Notes under the pieces: generated by a model
What the model saw: the letters and a program-made list of their open reading frames with translations, nothing else
Told to the model about the DNA's origin: nothing
Database searches by the model: none
In this document: positions 1-4,707 of the stretch, in pieces
Layout of the letters: every line of letters starts with the position of its first letter
How positions within the stretch are numbered: the first letter of the stretch is position 1
Translations under genes and position numbers: made by a program
Source: Phycisphaeraceae bacterium
GTDB taxonomy: Bacteria > Planctomycetota > Phycisphaerae > Phycisphaerales > Phycisphaeraceae
Length of the DNA stretch: 8,079 nt
Direction of reading: 5' to 3'
Assembly: GCA_029260695.1 (NCBI GenBank)
Contig: JAJDCT010000314.1
Coordinates: 1 to 8,079, forward strand

Positions 1-77
1 GTGACAGGGGTGCTTTCACGCCTTCTCAACGCCCTTGGCCGAATCAGTCGGCGGGATGGGTCTCTCCTCCAAACACG

Positions 78-105
78 AATATAACCCCAGATCGCCTCAT
101 GTCAA
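78..105 (-). promoter_or_regulatory. Candidate leftward sigma-70-type promoter
   Basis: On the minus strand a perfect -35 hexamer TTGACA (105 down to 100) is followed, after 16 bases, by TATATT (83 down to 78), which matches the -10 consensus at five of six positions. Transcription would start near base 71 and run off the left edge. No full gene can be seen leftward within the 70 remaining bases. A GGAGGAG string at 70-64 is not followed by ATG, GTG or TTG at ribosome-binding distance. The hexamers are strong by E. coli standards, but sigma consensus in this organism is assumed. Confidence 0.4.
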
Positions 106-288
106 GGATTTGCTGGCAGATATCGCTGTAAACGTTATAAACACAACCGCTTTTCGGGTGGCTGGTCAGCCCGACCTGGGGGGCGTTTGGCCTCTTTTTT
201 TGCCCATGCCGGGCCGGCCAACTGGACCTGGAAGGGCCGCAAATGGTGCTGTGGGCTAGATTAAGTGATAGGTTTGCGAGGCGGGGAT

Positions 289-297
289 TTATCCACA
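289..297 (+). promoter_or_regulatory. Single perfect DnaA-box match (TTATCCACA)
   Basis: The nine bases match the high-affinity DnaA box consensus exactly. The box lies 17 bases upstream of the -35 element of the lacI promoter. No cluster of further boxes is present; the nearest similar string, TTATAAACA at 135-143, matches seven of nine. One isolated box does not make an origin. It could be chance or a DnaA-responsive site. Confidence 0.25.
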
Positions 298-314
298 GAT
301 CTCTGGGATGAGGC

Positions 315-342
315 TTGACCCTGTTCAACGGTCTGGTAAACT
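315..342 (+). promoter_or_regulatory. Probable promoter of the lacI-type gene (and possibly the operon)
   Basis: TTGACC (315-320, five of six to the -35 consensus) and TAAACT (337-342, four of six to the -10 consensus) are 16 bases apart. The -10 is preceded by TGG (334-336), giving an extended -10 of the TGn type. Transcription would begin near 349, about 70 bases before the first possible start codon of the LacI-family gene. This is the best rightward promoter in the window, so it may drive the regulator and possibly the downstream enzyme genes. Confidence 0.5.
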
Positions 343-357
343 GTTTAAGCAGTTAAC
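336..357. promoter_or_regulatory. Candidate LacI-family operator dyad
   Basis: The left arm GTAAACTG (336-343) and right arm CAGTTAAC (350-357) are inverted repeats pairing at seven of eight positions, around a six-base centre (TTTAAG) that is itself nearly symmetric. Nine of eleven base pairs of the whole dyad are complementary. It covers the -10 box and the likely transcription start, where a repressor would block initiation. LacI-family proteins bind such dyads as dimers. Many family operators have a central CG, which this dyad lacks; an overlapping AACGTT palindrome at 355-360 has it and is an alternative site. Confidence 0.4.
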
Positions 358-417
358 GTTTTACTAGATCGGGTTTGGGTGGTATTCGCCCTGCTCCCGG
401 TGCCTTTTTAACTCGGA

Positions 418-1545
418 ATGAGATCGATGTCTGACTCGCAGGGCAATACGACAGAGGCTTCTACAGCGCTTGTGGGGAGCAAGATGCGTCAGGCTGTGCC
501 CCCCCGCCGTCAGGGCGGAGCCCGTCGGGTGTCGATGCGCGAGGTTGCTCAGCAGGCCAGTGTGTCTGTGGCGACGGTTTCGATGGTCCTGAATGACAAC
601 CCACGGATCAGCAAGGCGACGCAGATCAAGGTCCGGCGGATCATTGACAAGCTTGGGTATCGGCCCAATAGACTGGCTCAGAGCCTGTCCAGCCAGTACA
701 CGCGGGTGCTGGCGGTGCTGCTGCCGCCGCTGCGCCATGCATTTAGTGACCCGTATTTCGGGGAGTTGCTCAGTGGGATCTGTGACCGGGCCGACCGGCT
801 GGGTCATAAAGTGATGCTGGAGTCGGCGAAGCCGGACTTCCTGCGTGAGCGTAAGCTCTTGGAGCTGTTCGAGAGGCGGTTTGTGGACGGGATGTTCTGC
901 CTGGGGGTGAATGATCGGCACCCGTTCGTGAAGGATTTCGCGGCGGCGGGGTTCCCGATGGTGTGTGTGAATAACTACTTCCCGGATCTGAATCTGGACT
1001 ATGTCGTGGCCGATTACCGCTCGGGGGCTGAGCAGGTGATGAATGTGCTGTTGCAGCTTGGTCATAAGAAGATCGCGTTGATTAACGGTGCGCCCGAGGC
1101 CCAGACGGCCCGTGATGTGTTTGAGGTGTTCACGGCCCGGATGAACGACGCGGGGCTTGAGACCGACGCGGGGTGGACGGCCGACGGGCGGTTTATCGAA
1201 GAAGGCGGGGCTGCGGCGACCGACGAGATTATCGATCGGCACCCGGACGTGACAGCGATCTTCGCGGGCAACGACAAGATGGCACTGGGTGCGATGCACC
1301 GCCTGGTCGAGCTCGGCCGGAGCGTGCCTGGGGACGTGTCGGTGGTTGGGTTTGACGATATCCAACAGATGGCATTTGTGAACCCGAGCCTGACGACGGT
1401 GCACCTGCCTTTGTACGAGGTCGGGGCCCGGGCGTGCGAGTTGCTGGTTCAGCGTGTGCGGGGCAAGACGGACAAGATTTCCGAGAGACTGGCGACGCAC
1501 CTGGTTCTGCGCGATTCGACTTCGATTGTGTCGGGTCGTAGTTAG
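418..1545 (+). CDS. LacI-family transcriptional regulator (probable alpha-glucan/maltodextrin repressor)
   Basis: This is a DNA-binding repressor of the LacI/GalR family, probably controlling the pullulanase locus downstream of it. Numbered from 418, the lacI-type helix-turn-helix spans about residues 38-60 (VSMREVAQQASVSVATVSMV), followed by the hinge YRPNRLAQSL (81-90) with the conserved minor-groove leucine at 90. Residues 97-370 form the periplasmic-binding-protein-like effector domain, with the family signatures GHKKIALINGAPE, TAIFAGNDKMALG and DVSVVGFDD. The start is uncertain. From 418 the protein has 375 residues and a 37-residue extension before the HTH. ATG at 427 or ATG at 484, which has a Shine-Dalgarno-like GGGGAG, are alternatives. 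Its position as first gene of the cluster and a dyad over its promoter suggest autoregulation and control of pulA. The effector, perhaps maltose or a maltodextrin, is inferred from the neighbours only. Confidence 0.93.
   Translation: MRSMSDSQGNTTEASTALVGSKMRQAVPPRRQGGARRVSMREVAQQASVSVATVSMVLNDNPRISKATQIKVRRIIDKLGYRPNRLAQSLSSQYTRVLAVLLPPLRHAFSDPYFGELLSGICDRADRLGHKVMLESAKPDFLRERKLLELFERRFVDGMFCLGVNDRHPFVKDFAAAGFPMVCVNNYFPDLNLDYVVADYRSGAEQVMNVLLQLGHKKIALINGAPEAQTARDVFEVFTARMNDAGLETDAGWTADGRFIEEGGAAATDEIIDRHPDVTAIFAGNDKMALGAMHRLVELGRSVPGDVSVVGFDDIQQMAFVNPSLTTVHLPLYEVGARACELLVQRVRGKTDKISERLATHLVLRDSTSIVSGRS
474..479 (+). promoter_or_regulatory. Shine-Dalgarno-like site for an alternative lacI start
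   Basis: GGGGAG lies four bases before ATG at 484, the only good ribosome-binding match near the N-terminus of the LacI-family gene. The ATGs at 418 and 427 have no comparable site. Starting at 484 would give a 353-residue protein, closer to the family's usual length. Confidence 0.35.
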
Positions 1546-1694
1546 TGTTTTTTTCGGCCAGTGATCGTTAGAGGCGTTTCGTGCCGGGGACTTGTCCGGG
1601 GTTCCACCTGTTTTTAGTGGTGAATATGTCGGGGAAGCGTGCCGGGGCTGTTTGCCCGGTTGGCGGACTGATCCAGGGAAAGGCAAGGGTTTCG
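1546..1694 (+). other. Spacer between lacI-type gene and pulA
   Basis: This 149-base stretch contains a seven-T run (1548-1554) directly after the lacI stop. Only a four-base CGAC/GTCG pairing precedes it, so it is at best a weak terminator. A hairpin of CCGGG (1642-1646) with CCCGG (1655-1659) lies in what would be the pulA leader, and the ten-base string CGTGCCGGGG occurs twice (1580-1589 and 1638-1647). TTGTCC (1592-1597) with TTTAGT 15 bases on is a poor promoter match. The pulA frame stays open upstream to GTG 1581, but that extension would push the signal peptide 38 residues inside the protein, so I treat it as non-coding. Confidence 0.45.
1685..1689 (+). promoter_or_regulatory. Shine-Dalgarno site that decides the pulA start
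   Basis: AAGGG ends five bases before ATG 1695. The protein starting there begins directly with a charged n-region and a hydrophobic stretch typical of a signal peptide, which supports 1695 over GTG 1581 or ATG 1626. Confidence 0.55.
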
Positions 1695-4670
1695 ATGAGG
1701 CGATGGACACTCCTGGCGTGCTTGGGTGTGTTGTTTTTGTGCTGCGCGCATGGCGTCGCGGAAGTTGCCCCCGGGGCAGTGGCTGCGCCCATGGGGGATC
1801 AGGGGGTGACGCCGGCGGCGTTGTCGTCTGGGAAGACGGCGGCGGACTTCGGTGGCAAGGCTGTATTGATCGTGCACTATCGCCGCAACGCGGCGGACTA
1901 CGGGGATTGGAACGTGTGGGCCTGGCCGATTGGGTCGGAGGGTATGGGGTACGGGTTGACCGGCTCGGACGCGTTTGGGTTGTACGCGGTGGCGGTGTTT
2001 GATGAGGCGCACTCGAAGCTGGGGTTTGTGGTTCGTCGTGGTGAGTGGGAGGAAAAGGATGGCGACCGAGACCGGCTGATCGAGTTGGATGCGGGGGGCG
2101 TGGCGGAGGTGTGGGTCCGTCAGGGGCGTATGCCTTTTGATACGACGCCGCCGGTGGTGGACGAGGCTCAGGACGCCAGGCCGACGGGTGCTGTGGCTGA
2201 GCCGGGCGAGGGGGGGTATGTTTCGGTAGCGCCGGCGTCTGCGGAGGCGGTCGGGGCGCAGGCGGTGGTGGTGTTGCACTATCATCGGCCCGACGGGAAG
2301 TATGAGGGCTGGAACGCATGGGCCTGGGCGGACGGCCAGGAAGGCCGGGCGTATCCCTTTGATAAGGCCGACAGCTACGGGGCGTATGCCCAGGTCGAGC
2401 TTGATGAGGCGACGGATCGTGTAGGCTTTATTATCCGTAAGGGTGATTGGGTTGAGCGGGACGCGGATGTGGATCGATTTGTAGCGCCGAACGAGGCGGG
2501 GGTTGCTGAGGCGTGGTTACTTGCCGGCGAGGAACGTGTATTTATGGACCCGACGAAACTGGATTACGCCTTGCAGATACAACGGGCCTTTCTCGATAAG
2601 CCGGGTGAGCTGCATGTGAGATTGAATCAGCCCGCGACCGCTGAGCGTCTGAGCGACCCGGCGGGGTGGGTGCAGGTCGGTGATGAGCGATACGCGGTGA
2701 GCGGGGTCAAGCCGATGGGCCACGGTGCGTCGGGTTCGCGTGACCTGCGGGTTAAGCTTGACCGGCCGATCGACCTCAAGGACGCCTCAACGATCATGAC
2801 GCTGAACCTGCCGGGGGTCGGGGCGGCGGCTGTGTTTGCGCGTGATGTGTTGTCGGACAAGCGTTACCACGATCTGGGTGCCGCTTTGGGTAGTGACCAC
2901 ACGCCTTCGGCGACGGCGTTTGCGACCTGGTCGCCCGTGTCGCAGGGGGTCGAGTTGTTGCTGTTCAAGTCTGCTGATGCTGAAGATCCATACGAGACGG
3001 TGGCGATGTCCAAGGGGCACGGCTCGGTGTGGCGTGCGCGGGTGCAAGGCGATCTTCACGGGGTGTATTACCAGTACCGGTTCACGTCCTACGGGGAAGT
3101 TCGTGAGGTTGCGGACATTTATTGCCGGGCCGCGAGCAAGGATAGTTCGCGTTCGATGGTAGTGGATTTAGATAAGACGGATCCGCCCGGCTGGGACGAG
3201 GACGTGCCGCCGGTGAGCAAGAGCCCTGTGGACGAGGTGATCTACGAGGTGCATGTCCGTGACTACTCAATCGCGGACGAGACCTGCCCACCGGCGCACC
3301 GGGGCAAGTACCTGGGGTTGGCGCACGAGAATACCGGGGACATTGCCACGGGTGTATCGCACCTCAAGGAGTTGGGTGTCACGACGGTGCATCTGCTGCC
3401 GATTCAGGATTTCAGTGCGGGGATGGAGGAATACAACTGGGGGTACTGGACGGCGTTATTTAATGTGCCCGAGGCGCAGTACTCGACGGACCCGGACGAC
3501 CCGGCGCAGGCGATCAAGGACCTCAAGGCGACGATCCAGGCGCTGCACGGGGCGGGCATCCGTGTGGTGTTGGACGTGGTGTATAACCACACGAGCACGT
3601 CGTTCGGGGCTTCGCCGTTTGATCAGGCGGTGCCTTGGTACTACTTCCGTACGACGCCGGGCGGTCGGTTGCGGAATGAATCGGGGACGGGCAACGCGGT
3701 CGCTGACGAACGGCCTATGGCGCGGAAATACATCGTTGACTCGTTGAAGTACTGGGTTGATGAGTACCACGTCGACGGGTTCCGCTTTGACTTGTTGGGG
3801 ATGACGCACAAGCAGACGGTGGCCCAGATCGAGTCGGAGTTGCACGGGATGCGTGCTGACCTGCTGATCTATGGGGAGCCATGGACCGGCGGTGGGCCGA
3901 CACATTTCCCAAAAGGTGCGCAGAAGAAGATGCGTGTCGCGGTCTTTAACGACCACCTGCGAAACGCGATCCGAGGCGACCTGGACGGCGTAGCGCATGG
4001 TTACGCGATGGGTGGCGGGCACGTCAAAGAGATGCGAGACGGCTTGGCGGGTGCGATCGATGATTTTGCCGAACACCCTACCGAGTCGATCAACTACGTC
4101 TCGGCACACGACAACCGGACGCTTTGGGACAAGCTCGCACACACGCTGCCCGATGCGGATGATGCGACCAAGCGAGCGATGCAGAAGCTGTCACTGGGGA
4201 TCGTGCTGACGGCTCAGGGCGTGGCGTTTTTGCACGGCGGAAGTGATTTTGCCAGGACGAAGCTGGGTAATCACAACTCGTACAACGCCGGGGACGAGGT
4301 GAACAAGTTTGATTGGCCAAGGAAGTCCGAGTACCGGGATGTGTTTGATTACACCCGCGGGCTGATCCGGCTTCGGCGTGAACACCCGGCGCTTCGGCTG
4401 ACGACGCGCAAGCAGGTCCGTACACTCATGTCGTTCCACGACGGGCCCGGGCCGCTGTGGTACCAGGTGGATGGCGGCGCGGTCGGCGATAGCTGGTCTA
4501 CGATATTGGTTGCTTACAACGGCGACCCCGAAGGCAAGCGGTTTGTTTTGCCGGAGGGTTCCTGGCACATCGTTGTGGATCACCAGCTCGCGGGGGTCGA
4601 GGTGCTGGCAGAGGCCACGGGTGAAGTATTGCTGCAGCCGTTCTCGATGATGGTCCTTTACCGCGATTGA
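1695..4670 (+). CDS. pulA: Secreted type I pullulanase (GH13) with two CBM41 modules
   Basis: The enzyme hydrolyses alpha-1,6 branch points of pullulan, amylopectin or glycogen limit dextrins outside the cytoplasm. From ATG 1695 it has 991 residues. MRRW and a hydrophobic stretch to about residue 20 form a signal peptide, probably cleaved after GVA (22). Two tandem CBM41 starch-binding modules lie at about 57-149 and 190-285, then a beta-sandwich linker region, a CBM48-type module (about 394-500) and the GH13 catalytic barrel (about 515-900) with a C-terminal beta domain to 991. The type I pullulanase hallmark YNWGY is at 580-584. The four GH13 regions are DVVYNH (627-632), GFRFDLLG (695-702, nucleophile D699), YGEPW (726-730, acid/base E728) and SAHDN (803-807, stabiliser D806), so the active site looks complete. 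CC at 16-17 in the signal peptide is not a standard lipobox. The next GH13 gene follows after 37 bases, indicating an operon. Confidence 0.95.
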   Translation: MRRWTLLACLGVLFLCCAHGVAEVAPGAVAAPMGDQGVTPAALSSGKTAADFGGKAVLIVHYRRNAADYGDWNVWAWPIGSEGMGYGLTGSDAFGLYAVAVFDEAHSKLGFVVRRGEWEEKDGDRDRLIELDAGGVAEVWVRQGRMPFDTTPPVVDEAQDARPTGAVAEPGEGGYVSVAPASAEAVGAQAVVVLHYHRPDGKYEGWNAWAWADGQEGRAYPFDKADSYGAYAQVELDEATDRVGFIIRKGDWVERDADVDRFVAPNEAGVAEAWLLAGEERVFMDPTKLDYALQIQRAFLDKPGELHVRLNQPATAERLSDPAGWVQVGDERYAVSGVKPMGHGASGSRDLRVKLDRPIDLKDASTIMTLNLPGVGAAAVFARDVLSDKRYHDLGAALGSDHTPSATAFATWSPVSQGVELLLFKSADAEDPYETVAMSKGHGSVWRARVQGDLHGVYYQYRFTSYGEVREVADIYCRAASKDSSRSMVVDLDKTDPPGWDEDVPPVSKSPVDEVIYEVHVRDYSIADETCPPAHRGKYLGLAHENTGDIATGVSHLKELGVTTVHLLPIQDFSAGMEEYNWGYWTALFNVPEAQYSTDPDDPAQAIKDLKATIQALHGAGIRVVLDVVYNHTSTSFGASPFDQAVPWYYFRTTPGGRLRNESGTGNAVADERPMARKYIVDSLKYWVDEYHVDGFRFDLLGMTHKQTVAQIESELHGMRADLLIYGEPWTGGGPTHFPKGAQKKMRVAVFNDHLRNAIRGDLDGVAHGYAMGGGHVKEMRDGLAGAIDDFAEHPTESINYVSAHDNRTLWDKLAHTLPDADDATKRAMQKLSLGIVLTAQGVAFLHGGSDFARTKLGNHNSYNAGDEVNKFDWPRKSEYRDVFDYTRGLIRLRREHPALRLTTRKQVRTLMSFHDGPGPLWYQVDGGAVGDSWSTILVAYNGDPEGKRFVLPEGSWHIVVDHQLAGVEVLAEATGEVLLQPFSMMVLYRD
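1863..2141 (+). repeat. First CBM41 module of the tandem pair in PulA
   Basis: Residues 57-149 of PulA carry the CBM41 pattern: a VHY strand, the aromatic NVWAWP segment, a GLYAVAVFDE turn, GFVVRRGEW and a D-rich end (DGDRDR). These modules bind alpha-glucan chains through surface tryptophans. The copy aligns end to end with the module at 2265-2549, for example GFVVRRGEWEEKDGDRDR against GFIIRKGDWVERDADVDR. The pair probably arose by an old internal duplication, since the two have diverged considerably. Confidence 0.75.
2265..2549 (+). repeat. Second CBM41 module of the tandem pair in PulA
   Basis: Residues 191-285 repeat the CBM41 pattern with NAWAWADG, SYGAYAQVELDE and GFIIRKGDW. A linker of about 40 residues rich in A, V, P, E and G (about 150-190) separates it from the first copy. 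The aromatic positions are kept in both modules, so both may bind glucan. Confidence 0.75.
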
Positions 4671-4707
4671 CCTCGCACCGGTGTCGCCCGGGGCTAACGA
4701 TGGAGAT

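Larger units (their letters stand above)
1..417. other. Intergenic/regulatory region upstream of the lacI-type gene
   Basis: I find no convincing gene in these 417 bases. Short open frames exist on both strands (about 74 and 94 codons), but they resemble no family I know. The region is relatively AT-rich around 75-145 and 335-365 compared with the coding DNA. It holds a leftward promoter-like element, a DnaA-box match, a rightward promoter and dyad elements, listed separately. A small perfect hairpin (GCCGA 38-42 with TCGGC 48-52) lies near the left edge. The seven-T run at 195-201 has no strong GC stem before it, so I do not call a terminator. The arrangement is consistent with a shared control region between this locus and a divergent gene beyond the left edge, which is an inference. 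Confidence 0.6.

Noticed and set aside
64..70. GGAGGAG on the minus strand as a ribosome-binding site for a leftward gene
   Set aside because: No ATG, GTG or TTG follows at a suitable distance, and it sits at the predicted transcription start.
195..201. Seven-T run in the upstream region as a terminator of an earlier gene
   Set aside because: No stable GC-rich hairpin directly precedes it and no upstream gene is visible.
212..219. GGCCGGCC palindrome
   Set aside because: An eight-base GC palindrome is expected by chance in GC-rich DNA and has no positional support.
35..328. Short open frames on both strands in the upstream region (35-259 plus, 44-328 minus)
   Set aside because: They overlap each other and regulatory elements, have no good ribosome-binding site and no recognisable protein features.
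1548..1554. Seven-T run after the lacI stop as an intrinsic terminator
   Set aside because: Only a four-base stem can be formed before it, too weak to call a terminator.
1581..1694. N-terminal extension of pulA from GTG 1581
   Set aside because: It would bury a clear signal peptide 38 residues inside the protein; ATG 1695 has a Shine-Dalgarno site and begins with the signal peptide.
364..2319. Long minus-strand open frame of about 650 codons opposite the lacI-type gene and pulA
   Set aside because: It is extremely rich in proline, arginine and histidine, matches no family, and lies antisense to two well-supported genes; it is a by-product of GC-rich codon bias.
3253..3747. Arginine-rich frame inside pulA (and similar shadow frames throughout the enzymes)
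   Set aside because: These low-complexity frames lie fully within well-supported coding regions in another phase.
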